Below are positions 1-8,066 of a stretch of 45,651 nucleotides of DNA, in pieces (position 1 is the stretch's first letter; every line of letters begins with the position of its first letter). Position numbers and translations under genes: made by a program. Where the stretch lies: contig DATHDZ010000254.1 in assembly GCA_035318785.1 (NCBI GenBank), positions 1 to 45,651 on the forward strand. The letters run 5' to 3'. A model generated the notes under the pieces. That model worked only from the letters and a program-made list of their open reading frames with translations, was not told where the DNA came from and searched no databases. Origin of the DNA: CAIYRG01 sp035318785. GTDB lineage: Bacteria; Pseudomonadota; Alphaproteobacteria; Micropepsales; Micropepsaceae.

Positions 1-1407
1 CCTCCTCTTGTCCTCCTCGCGTCGCTGCCAATCGCAGGTGTGGAGGCGGGAATGAATCCCAATACGCATGGCCCCGGTGTGTCCAGGATCAAGCGTGAGC
101 GCCCTATCACTATCGGCGATGGCATCGGGAAAGCGCTTGAGCGTCGAGAACGCGCGCGCACGATTGCTCCAGGAATCGGCGTCCGCCGGATTGAGCCGCA
201 GCGCCGTCTCGAAATAAGGGAGTGCAGCCTCGTCCTGCTTCAACGACAGCATCGTCGCGCCGCGATTGTTCCAGGTGTTCGGATTCTCCGGGGTGAGAGC
301 GAGCGCCTTGTCGTAGCAGACGAGCGCCTCCTTGTATCGCTTCAGCCCTGCCAAGGCGCTGCCGCGATTGTGCCACGCCGCCCCGTAGGCGGGGTCGAGC
401 GCAAGCGCGCGGTCGGCGTTCGCCAACGCCTCTTCGTAACGCTTGAAGCGCACGAGCAGGCTCGCGCGGTTGCTGAGCGCATCGATGCTGTCGGACTCGA
501 TTTGGAGCGCCTGATCAAAGCCGGCGAGGGCTTCCTCGTAATCTTTCAGCTCGATGAGCACGATTCCCCGCTCGATCGCTGCTTCCACCTGCGTTGGGTC
601 GAGCGCCAAGATCCGCTCGAAGGACGCCAGCGCCTCCGCATTTCGCTTTCGCTTGCTTAGCAACCGACCCCGGCTGTGCAGCGCCGCGATGTTGGTGGGC
701 TCGATCGCGAGTGCCTTTTCCAAATCGGCAATCGCCTCCTCGTCGCGGTCGAGTTTGGTGAGCGCGTTGCCGCGATTGGCCAAGGCATCGGCGTAAGCGG
801 AATCCAGAACCAAGGCGCGCGTGAAGCTGGCGACCGCATCCTGATGACGGCCAAGCTCGCTGAGCGCATTGCCGCGATTGTTCCAGAGCAGCGGTTCACC
901 GGGCGCCTGCTTCAGCGCGGCTTCATAGCTTGTGAGGGCTTCCGCATAGCGTTCGAGCTCGAACAGCGCATTGCCGCGGTTCATCGTGAGCTCGGCCGAG
1001 GCGGGCATCAGCGCCTGCGCCAGATCGTAGCTCGCTAGCGCATCCACGAAGCGGCCCATCTGCGAAAGGACATTGCCGCGATTGAGCATAGCCGGCGCAT
1101 AATCTGGCTTTAGTGCCAGAGCACGGTCAAAACACGACAGCGCCTCTTTTGACCGGTTCAAGGCCTGAAGCGCGCAGCCGCGGTTGTAAAGCGCGTCGAC
1201 CGATTTCGGATCGAGCTTGACCGCCTTCTCCATGATCCGTTCCGCATCGGCGAATTCGCCGCGCTGAAAATGGAGGAAGCCCAGCATCTGCAGCGCGCCC
1301 ACATGGCGCGGGTTCATCCGCAGCACGTCATTATAAAGACGCGCCGCCTCGGCGAAATTGCCCGCCTGGTGCAGCCGCCAGGCGTTCTGCAGGATGTGGT
1401 CGTTCAT
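1..1407 (-). CDS. TPR/GT41 (OGT-like) glycosyltransferase, copy 5, 3' end cut by window edge
   Basis: This is the N-terminal 469 residues of a fifth tandem paralogue, read on the minus strand and still open at base 1. It starts MNDHILQNAWRLHQAG, nearly the same as copies 3 and 4, which fixes the start at 1407. About 13 consecutive 34-residue TPR units follow, many with the NNRG or YNRG signature, so this TPR array is the longest of the five. The last visible residues include HSRLHTCDW, which aligns with the HSKLQCCDW block that ends the TPR region in copies 3 and 4. A GT41 catalytic domain is therefore expected just beyond the edge, but it is not visible. Unlike the other copies it is not ATGA-coupled: 22 bases separate it from the stop of copy 4, and no strong ribosome binding site is seen. 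By family it should glycosylate protein Ser/Thr in the cytoplasm; the substrate is unknown. Confidence 0.85.
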   Translation of the reverse strand, partial: MNDHILQNAWRLHQAGNFAEAARLYNDVLRMNPRHVGALQMLGFLHFQRGEFADAERIMEKAVKLDPKSVDALYNRGCALQALNRSKEALSCFDRALALKPDYAPAMLNRGNVLSQMGRFVDALASYDLAQALMPASAELTMNRGNALFELERYAEALTSYEAALKQAPGEPLLWNNRGNALSELGRHQDAVASFTRALVLDSAYADALANRGNALTKLDRDEEAIADLEKALAIEPTNIAALHSRGRLLSKRKRNAEALASFERILALDPTQVEAAIERGIVLIELKDYEEALAGFDQALQIESDSIDALSNRASLLVRFKRYEEALANADRALALDPAYGAAWHNRGSALAGLKRYKEALVCYDKALALTPENPNTWNNRGATMLSLKQDEAALPYFETALRLNPADADSWSNRARAFSTLKRFPDAIADSDRALTLDPGHTGAMRIGIHSRLHTCDWQRREEDKRR

Positions 1408-1429
1408 GGTGAAATCGATCGAAGCACAA

Positions 1430-3514
1430 TTAGCCCGGGCGTGCGACAGCAAAACTCGCCGGTGGCTCGCCTTGCTGATGTCGTGTCCACATCGTTTCGA
1501 ACGCGGCTTCCAGGTGACGGGTGAATTGTGGGGTGTCGAACAGCGGACAGCTGTGGCGGTTGCGCGCGAGCTTCGTGCGCAGTTCGGCGAGCGCGGCGGA
1601 ATTGCGCGCCAGCGACAAGGCCATCGCTTCGTAGGCGGCCGGGCTATGCACGATAAGGCCCGGCAGGCCCGCAGCGTTCAATGCGCTCGCGGCGGCCCGC
1701 CCGGCGAAGCTGTTGCCCAATAGGGTCAACAGGGGAACGCCGGCCCACAGCGCATCACTGGCGGATGTGTGGGCGTTGTAGGGAAGCGTATCGAGGAAAA
1801 GATCGGCCAGGGACAGTCGTGCAAGGTGTTCGTCCGCGGCGGCTACGGGGCGCGCAAACACGATGCGCTCTGCGGACACCCCCCGCGCTTGCGCCTCGCG
1901 GCCAATGTTGCGCATGGCAAGCGCATTGTTCTGTGGCAGCCACAGCACGCTGCCTTCGACGGCATGGAGCAACCGCATCCAGATGTCGAAGACCGGCACG
2001 GAAAATTTGTAGCTGTTGTTGAAAGACGCGAAGACGAAACCCTTTTCGGGCAATCCAGCCTCGCGGCGGGATGGGGGATGCGCGACGGGACGCGTGGAAT
2101 CGCCCGGTAAATAGCAATCGGGAAGATAGGCGATTTTCTCCGCATAGGAGCGCTGATGGTCTTGCGGGATCACCGTTGCGTCGGCGACGATGTAATCGAT
2201 GTAAGGTGCGCCCATGGTTCCGGGGAAGCCCAGATAGTTCACCTGAAGCGGGGCGGGGCGCTGCGCAAAAATGGCGCTGCGGCACTCTCCCGTGAACCCC
2301 ATCAGATCGACGGCGATATCGATTTCCATTTCGCGCAGCCGCGCCGCGATATCCAAATCGCTTTCGCCTCGCAGATCCAGGAAACGCTCGAAGGCGGATT
2401 CGAGGCGCAAACGCATCGGTGTCTTCTCGACGGGACCAAAAGCAGCAGCGACAGTCTCGAAACGACTGCGATCGTGATGTTCGAACACACCGGCCATGAG
2501 CGTGGCGACGGCGCTGTTGTTGAAATCGGCGGAGACATAAGCGAGCCGGATACGCTCGTGGCTGTAGCGTTCTCCGCGCCATAGGGGCGCGGACGAAGGC
2601 GGAACCTCATGGGCGACCCAGAGCTGGGCGCAACGCAAATGCTCGCTGGGCAAATCGGACAGCGCCTTCAAATTGAACGGCGAGACGACGCGCCTGCCCT
2701 CTTTCAAGGCCGCGCCGATTTTCGCCTTTTCTTCGTCCAGCGAGCCCCAGTCGCAGCATTGCAGCTTGGAATGGACCAGCACGCCGCGCGCATAAGGATA
2801 GTCGGTCTCGATGGCAAGAAGCCTTTCGCAATCGCGAATGGCTTCTTCATAATGTTTCAAAATCGACAGCGTGTTACCGCGATTGTAGAGCAGATCGGGA
2901 TTGTCCGGTTTGAGTGCAATCGCCTTGTCATAGGCGGCAATGGCGTCCTCGCGGCGGCCGAGGAGCACCAGCGTGTTCGCGCGATCTTCCCACGCGTCGG
3001 CGAAATCGGGACGGAGATCAAGCGCATGATCGAAACTGGCAAGCGCTTCAGCCGGGCGAGCAAGCTGGAGCAGCGCGGTTCCCCGATTGCGCCAGGCATC
3101 GGGATAATCCCGCTTGATGGCGAGAGCCTTGTCGTAACTCGCAACGGCTTCCGCATCGCGTTTGAGCGCCAGCAACGCGTTGCCACGGTTGTTCAGCGCC
3201 TGCACATGGCCAGGCCGCAGCGCAAGCGCCCTGTCATAGGCAGCGAGCGCTTCTTGGTGACGGTCCATGCTGGAGAGCGCGGCTCCTCGACCGGCGAGCG
3301 CATCGGGCATATCCGGGTTGATCACGAGCGCTTGGTCGAAGCGGACCAGCGCCGCCGCAGAATCGCCGAGCTGGAAATGCAGAGAGCCGAGAAGAAACAG
3401 CGCGTCGACATGGCGCGGATTGGCCAAGAGGACGTCGCTATAGAGCCGCGCCGCTTCGGCAAGGCGCCCCGCACGATGCAGATCGAACGCGTTGCGGATG
3501 AGGGCGTCATTCAT
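1430..3514 (-). CDS. TPR/GT41 (OGT-like) glycosyltransferase, copy 4, catalytic-position His replaced by Ser
   Basis: The protein has 694 residues. About 7 TPR units (residues 1-245) lead into a GT41/SPINDLY-like C-terminal half. Family blocks are clear: RLAYVSADF (323-331), NYLGFPGTMGAPYIDY (about 426-441), FNNSYK with Lys503 aligned with human OGT Lys842, and YNAHTSASDALWAGVP for nucleotide-sugar binding. The position of human OGT His498, which is His in copies 2 and 3, is Ser334 here (NNSAVATL). The start MNDALI at 3514 is preferred because its ATG overlaps the TGA of copy 3 as ATGA. A longer open frame to 3580 would run far into copy 3. Activity may be altered or lost; the fold looks intact. 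Function is inferred from family only. Confidence 0.9.
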   Translation of the reverse strand: MNDALIRNAFDLHRAGRLAEAARLYSDVLLANPRHVDALFLLGSLHFQLGDSAAALVRFDQALVINPDMPDALAGRGAALSSMDRHQEALAAYDRALALRPGHVQALNNRGNALLALKRDAEAVASYDKALAIKRDYPDAWRNRGTALLQLARPAEALASFDHALDLRPDFADAWEDRANTLVLLGRREDAIAAYDKAIALKPDNPDLLYNRGNTLSILKHYEEAIRDCERLLAIETDYPYARGVLVHSKLQCCDWGSLDEEKAKIGAALKEGRRVVSPFNLKALSDLPSEHLRCAQLWVAHEVPPSSAPLWRGERYSHERIRLAYVSADFNNSAVATLMAGVFEHHDRSRFETVAAAFGPVEKTPMRLRLESAFERFLDLRGESDLDIAARLREMEIDIAVDLMGFTGECRSAIFAQRPAPLQVNYLGFPGTMGAPYIDYIVADATVIPQDHQRSYAEKIAYLPDCYLPGDSTRPVAHPPSRREAGLPEKGFVFASFNNSYKFSVPVFDIWMRLLHAVEGSVLWLPQNNALAMRNIGREAQARGVSAERIVFARPVAAADEHLARLSLADLFLDTLPYNAHTSASDALWAGVPLLTLLGNSFAGRAAASALNAAGLPGLIVHSPAAYEAMALSLARNSAALAELRTKLARNRHSCPLFDTPQFTRHLEAAFETMWTRHQQGEPPASFAVARPG

Positions 3515-5709
3515 GGCAATGTGGTCGTCACGTCCACGGCAAAGCTTGCGGGCGGCTCGCCGTTCTGATGGTGCCGCCACATTGCTGAATAAGCGGCCTC
3601 AAGATTGCGCGTGTAGCGGGCTGTATCGAAAAGCGCATGCGTCAGGCGATTGCGCCTGATCTTTTCCTTGATCTGTGCAAGCAGGAGCGGGTTCTGCGCG
3701 AGCTGCAAAGCGAGGGATTCATACGCTGCCAACGTATCGGCGATCAGCTCGGGCAAACCCAAAGCCGAAAGAAGGCTGGTCCCGACGCGTCCCGCGAAAC
3801 TCGATCCGGTCTGTGTGACGACGGGGATGCCCGCCCACAGCGCGTCGCATGACGTGGCGTGCGCATTGTAGGGCAGGGTGTCCAGGAACAGATCGGCAAG
3901 CCGAAGGCGAGCAAGATGCGCGTCAGGGTCCGGTTCGAAGGACGCGAAGATGATCCGGTCGCCTGGGATTCCGCGCGCTTCGGCTTCACGCTTGAGATTG
4001 CGAGTGGCCACGGGGCTCGCTCGCGACAGCCAAAGCACGCTGCCCTCGACCTTTGCCAGCAGCCTCATCCAGGCCGTAAACATCTCGGGCGTGATTTTGT
4101 AGAGATTGTTGAAGGTGCAGAAGACGAAACCGGTATCGGGCAAGCCCGCTTCCGCGCGCGAGGGGGTGCGTTCGGCAATCCTTCTGGTGCCGTCGTTTGG
4201 CATATAGGTATCCGGAAGATAAACGATCTTTTCGTCGTAATCGGCCTGATGGCTTTCCGGGATCACGATTCTGTCGGCCAGGATATAATCCATATAGGGG
4301 GCGCCCATCGTGCCGGGGTAGCCTAGATAATTCACCTGCAGGCCAGCGGGGCGCCTGGCGAAAATCGCCGGCAAGGCGTCTTTCGTGTGGCCCATCATAT
4401 CGATGGCGATATCGATCTCCATGTCGCGCAGAAGCTTGGAGATTTCTTCATCGCCCCGATTGCGGACGTCGACGAAACGCTCGAACGCGTTTTGGATGCG
4501 TGCGCGCATGCCCATCCCGTCATCCGCGCCGAGCGATATTGCGATCGTCTCGAAGCGGCTTCTGTCATGGTGTTCGAAAACACCCGCGCTGAGTGTGGCA
4601 ACCGGATGAAAGCAAAAATCGGCGGACACGTAAGCGATGCGGATGCGGTCGTGCTGGTAGCGCTCGCCTCGCCACAAAGGCTTCTCGGAAAGGGGGCATT
4701 CATGTGACGTCCAGATGCGCGAGGATTGCAGCACTGCATCGCGCGACCCCGAGATGGCGACGTTTTGGAGCGGGCGTAGGACTCGCAAACCTTCCTTCAG
4801 GCCGGATGCGATGATGGCCTTCTCTTCCTCGAGCCCACGCCAGTCGCAGCATTGAAGCCTGGAATGCAAGAGATTGCCGCGCGCATATTTGAATTGCGGA
4901 TCGGATCTCAAAACCTGCTCGCAATCCAGGATCGCCTCCTCGAAACGCCGTAGCGCCCAGAGGGAGGTGCCTCGGTTGTAGAGGATATCGATGTCTCCGG
5001 GACGCAGGGCAAGCGCACTGCTGTAGCTCGCGACGGCTTCCTCGTGGCGGTTCAGCAGGTTCAGAACGATGCCGCGACGGGTATGCGCGTCGGTGTAATC
5101 GGGATTGATCGACAGAGCCTTCTCGAAATCCGCGAGCGCGTCCTGATGGCGGCCTAGGGGCGTTAGCGCGGCACCGCGATGGTAGAACGCTTCGGCGTTT
5201 TTGGCATCGATCGCAAGCGCCACATCCGCCGCTGCGAGCGCGGCATCGAACTCTTCCAGACCGAGAAGCGCCATGGCGCGATTGTTATGCACGATCGCAA
5301 TGCCCGGCTTTTCAGCTGCGACCCGGTCGAAGCAGGCGAGCGCTTCGCGGTAGCGTTTCAGCGCGAGCAGCGTGACCCCGCGATTGTTACGGGCTTCCGT
5401 GAAATCCGGTTTAATGGCGAGCGCATGCGCGAACGCGGCCAGCGCGTCGGCGTTGCGGCCCATACCCTGCAGTGCGCATCCGCGATTGTAAAAGAGATCC
5501 GGCGACTGCGAGTTGATCTGAACCGCCCGTGCAAACAGGCGTTCCGCGTCCGCAAACTTCCGGCTCGCGAGATAGATCATGGCCAGCTGATAGAGCGCGT
5601 CGAAATTCCTGGGGTTGCCGCCAAGCACGTCCGCATAAAGCCGCGCGGCTTCGGTGAGTTTTCCCGCCTGATGCAAGCGCCAAGCGTTTTGCAGCAACGC
5701 CTCGCTCAT
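3511..5709 (-). CDS. TPR/GT41 (OGT-like) glycosyltransferase, copy 3
   Basis: The protein has 732 residues, with about 8 TPR units (1-280) followed by the GT41 domain. It keeps the expected active-site features: His368 in SADFCFHPV (human His498 position) and Lys538 in FNNLYK (human Lys842 position). It also has GYPGTMGAPYMDY and the sugar-nucleotide block YNAHATSCDALWAG. The start MSEALLQNAW is set by the ATGA overlap with the stop of copy 2 at 5706-5709 and by its match to the starts of copies 4 and 5. The C-terminus, ending near GEPPASFAV, is nearly the same as in copies 4 and 2, so the paralogues arose by duplication. This is one of two complete copies that look catalytically competent. 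The likely role is cytoplasmic protein O-glycosylation with an unknown donor and acceptor. Confidence 0.92.
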   Translation of the reverse strand: MSEALLQNAWRLHQAGKLTEAARLYADVLGGNPRNFDALYQLAMIYLASRKFADAERLFARAVQINSQSPDLFYNRGCALQGMGRNADALAAFAHALAIKPDFTEARNNRGVTLLALKRYREALACFDRVAAEKPGIAIVHNNRAMALLGLEEFDAALAAADVALAIDAKNAEAFYHRGAALTPLGRHQDALADFEKALSINPDYTDAHTRRGIVLNLLNRHEEAVASYSSALALRPGDIDILYNRGTSLWALRRFEEAILDCEQVLRSDPQFKYARGNLLHSRLQCCDWRGLEEEKAIIASGLKEGLRVLRPLQNVAISGSRDAVLQSSRIWTSHECPLSEKPLWRGERYQHDRIRIAYVSADFCFHPVATLSAGVFEHHDRSRFETIAISLGADDGMGMRARIQNAFERFVDVRNRGDEEISKLLRDMEIDIAIDMMGHTKDALPAIFARRPAGLQVNYLGYPGTMGAPYMDYILADRIVIPESHQADYDEKIVYLPDTYMPNDGTRRIAERTPSRAEAGLPDTGFVFCTFNNLYKITPEMFTAWMRLLAKVEGSVLWLSRASPVATRNLKREAEARGIPGDRIIFASFEPDPDAHLARLRLADLFLDTLPYNAHATSCDALWAGIPVVTQTGSSFAGRVGTSLLSALGLPELIADTLAAYESLALQLAQNPLLLAQIKEKIRRNRLTHALFDTARYTRNLEAAYSAMWRHHQNGEPPASFAVDVTTTLP

Positions 5710-8066
5710 GGAAACGCGCGCGCCGGGTCTTCGACGGAAAAGGACGCGGGAAGCTCGCCCCTTTGTGTACGCTCCCACATCATCCCAAGTGCCGCTTCGA
5801 GATTGCGAGTGAACCGCGCAGTGTCGAACAGCGCGCAAGAATCGCGGCTCGCCCTGAGCTTTTCTGTGAGCGCCGCCAGCGTCGAGGGATCGCGCGCCAG
5901 ATCGATCGCGCGGGATTCATAGGCGTCCAGAGAATCCACAATCAACTCCGGCAATCCCGCCGCGATCAGCAGGCTTGCGGCGACGCGGGAGGCGAAGCTT
6001 TCGCCTTTCACCGTGAGGATGGGCAAACCGGCCCAAAGCGCATCCATCGCCGTGCTATGGGCATTGTAGGGGAGCGTGTCGAGAAACAGATCCGCCGCGC
6101 GCAGGCGTGCGAGATGATCTTCGGCGGCCGGCACGTGTGGCGCAAACACGATGCGATCCGGCGAGACACCCCGGGCATCCGCCTCACGCTGCAGATTGCG
6201 CACCGCCGTGGGATTGGCGTTCGGCAGCCATAACACGCTTCCCTCGACAGCGTGCAGCAGCCGCATCCAGACGTCGAACGTGGCGGCGGCGAATTTGTAG
6301 CTGTTGTTGAAGGAGGCGAAGACGAAACCGGTTTCAGGCAGGCCCAATTCCGACCGCGGCGGCGTATGCGCGGCGATGCGGCGCATGCGATCATGGGGCA
6401 TATAGCTATCGGGAAGATAGGCGATCTTCTCGGTATAATATTGCCGTTGTTCCTCGGGAATGACGATTCTGTCGGCGAGGATGTAATCCATGTGGGGGGC
6501 GGCCGTGCTTCCCGCAAAGCCAAGATAATTCACCTGCACCGGCACGGGCCGACGCGCGAATATTCCTGGCCGTCCGCTTGCCGTCAACCCGGTCAGGTCG
6601 ACGGCAATGTCGACTTCCAACGCACGCAGAAGCGAGGCCACCTCGCGGTCGCTCTTTCCCTGCACGTCGATAAATCGATCGAAGGCGCGCTTGAGCCGGC
6701 TGCGCATCTCGCTGCGGTCGTCGAGGCCGTGGGATATCGCAATGGTCTCGAAACGCGTGCGGTCATGATGTTCGAACACGCCCGCCATCAGGATGCCGAC
6801 CGGATGCGTGCGAAAATCGGCCGAAAGATAGGCAACGCGAATGCGATCATGACGGTAGATCTCGCCGCGCCACAACCCTTTCTGCGCGGGATATCTGTCC
6901 TGCATCACGATCTGCGAGCAGCGCAGTTTGTCGGCCTCGGAATCGCAAACCGCGAGGAGAGCAAGCGGCGTTGCCACGCGCTTGCCGGCGCGTATGCCTT
7001 TGATCATTTCCGCCGTCTGGACCGCATCGCGCCAATCGCAGCAGGTCGATTGCGCATAGACCAACATGCCGGGGGCGTAAGGATAGTCGGGCTTCTGGCG
7101 CAACAACCGGTCGAACGCCGCCAGGGCCTCCCCATGGCGCTTGAGTTCCACCAGCGCCGATCCGCGCCCATAGAGAGCATTGAAGGAAAGCCCATTCAGC
7201 TCAAGCGCGCGGCGGTAATTTTCCAACGCTTCCTCATGTCGCCTGAGCTGCATCAGAGCATCGCCGCGATTGGCGAACGCGTCTGCGCTGTTGGGCGCCG
7301 CCGTGATGGCGCGGCCGAAATCGGCGAGGGCTTCCTCATAACGGCTGAGCTGCGAAAGCGTATTACCGCGATTGTTGAGGATTCGCGGATCTTCCGGCGC
7401 GATGGCGAGCGCGCGGTCGTAGAACGCTAGCGCCTCTTCGTGCCGGTTGAGCTTCGCAAGCGCATTGGCGCGCCCGTACAAGCCCGAGACATCGTCGGGC
7501 GCCAGAACCACCACGCGGTCAAAGGCGGTCAGTGCTTCGTCGTAACGGCTAAGCTCCATCAGCGTGTTGCCGCGATTGGCATGGGCGTCGAGATGGTCGG
7601 GCTTCAACGCAAGCGCGCGGTCATAGCTCGCGATCGCCTCCTCGTAACGCGTCAACGCATGCAAAGCCACGCCGCGATTGTTCCAAGCGCCCACATTGTC
7701 CGGCTTGATGGCGAGTGCGGCATCGTAACCCTCGATCGCGTCTTCGGTCCGGCCGATATCGCGCAGCGCGTTGGCGCGATTGTACTGCGCCGCGGGATTG
7801 CGCGGATTGATCGCGATGGCGCGCTCCATATGGGCGAGCCCGACCTCATGTCTGCCTCGCTGCGTTTCCAGAACGCCGAGGAAATGCAGCGCATCGGGTT
7901 GATCGGGCGCCCTGGCGAGGATCTCGCGATAGAGCTGCTCGGCTTCCCCAAGCCGCCCCTGCTGATGCAACCCGAAGGCCTGCTGCAGCTTGATCTTCAG
8001 ATCGGCGCCAGGCATGTGAAAATGCGCACGCAGTGGCGGCGATTGTGGAGGTTTTGCGTTGTTCAT
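5706..8066 (-). CDS. TPR/GT41 (OGT-like) glycosyltransferase, copy 2
   Basis: The protein has 786 residues. A short proline-containing N-terminus is followed by about 9 TPR units (residues 24-330) and a GT41 catalytic half. His421 (SADFRTHPV) and Lys591 (FNNSYK) occupy the positions of human OGT His498 and Lys842, so the enzyme may be active. The loop that reads GYPGTMGAP in copies 1 and 3 is GFAGSTAAP here, a visible divergence near the donor site. The sugar-nucleotide block is YNAHSTAMDALWAG. The start MNNAKPP at 8066 overlaps the TGA of copy 1 as ATGA, and its own TGA overlaps the start of copy 3 the same way. It therefore sits inside a translationally coupled series. Substrate unknown. 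Confidence 0.92.
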   Translation of the reverse strand: MNNAKPPQSPPLRAHFHMPGADLKIKLQQAFGLHQQGRLGEAEQLYREILARAPDQPDALHFLGVLETQRGRHEVGLAHMERAIAINPRNPAAQYNRANALRDIGRTEDAIEGYDAALAIKPDNVGAWNNRGVALHALTRYEEAIASYDRALALKPDHLDAHANRGNTLMELSRYDEALTAFDRVVVLAPDDVSGLYGRANALAKLNRHEEALAFYDRALAIAPEDPRILNNRGNTLSQLSRYEEALADFGRAITAAPNSADAFANRGDALMQLRRHEEALENYRRALELNGLSFNALYGRGSALVELKRHGEALAAFDRLLRQKPDYPYAPGMLVYAQSTCCDWRDAVQTAEMIKGIRAGKRVATPLALLAVCDSEADKLRCSQIVMQDRYPAQKGLWRGEIYRHDRIRVAYLSADFRTHPVGILMAGVFEHHDRTRFETIAISHGLDDRSEMRSRLKRAFDRFIDVQGKSDREVASLLRALEVDIAVDLTGLTASGRPGIFARRPVPVQVNYLGFAGSTAAPHMDYILADRIVIPEEQRQYYTEKIAYLPDSYMPHDRMRRIAAHTPPRSELGLPETGFVFASFNNSYKFAAATFDVWMRLLHAVEGSVLWLPNANPTAVRNLQREADARGVSPDRIVFAPHVPAAEDHLARLRAADLFLDTLPYNAHSTAMDALWAGLPILTVKGESFASRVAASLLIAAGLPELIVDSLDAYESRAIDLARDPSTLAALTEKLRASRDSCALFDTARFTRNLEAALGMMWERTQRGELPASFSVEDPARAFP

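Noticed and set aside
6252..7430. Long plus-strand open frames opposite the glycosyltransferase copies
   Set aside because: They mirror the periodic TPR coding sequence in the third-position-rich antisense frame and have no domain or ribosome binding site.
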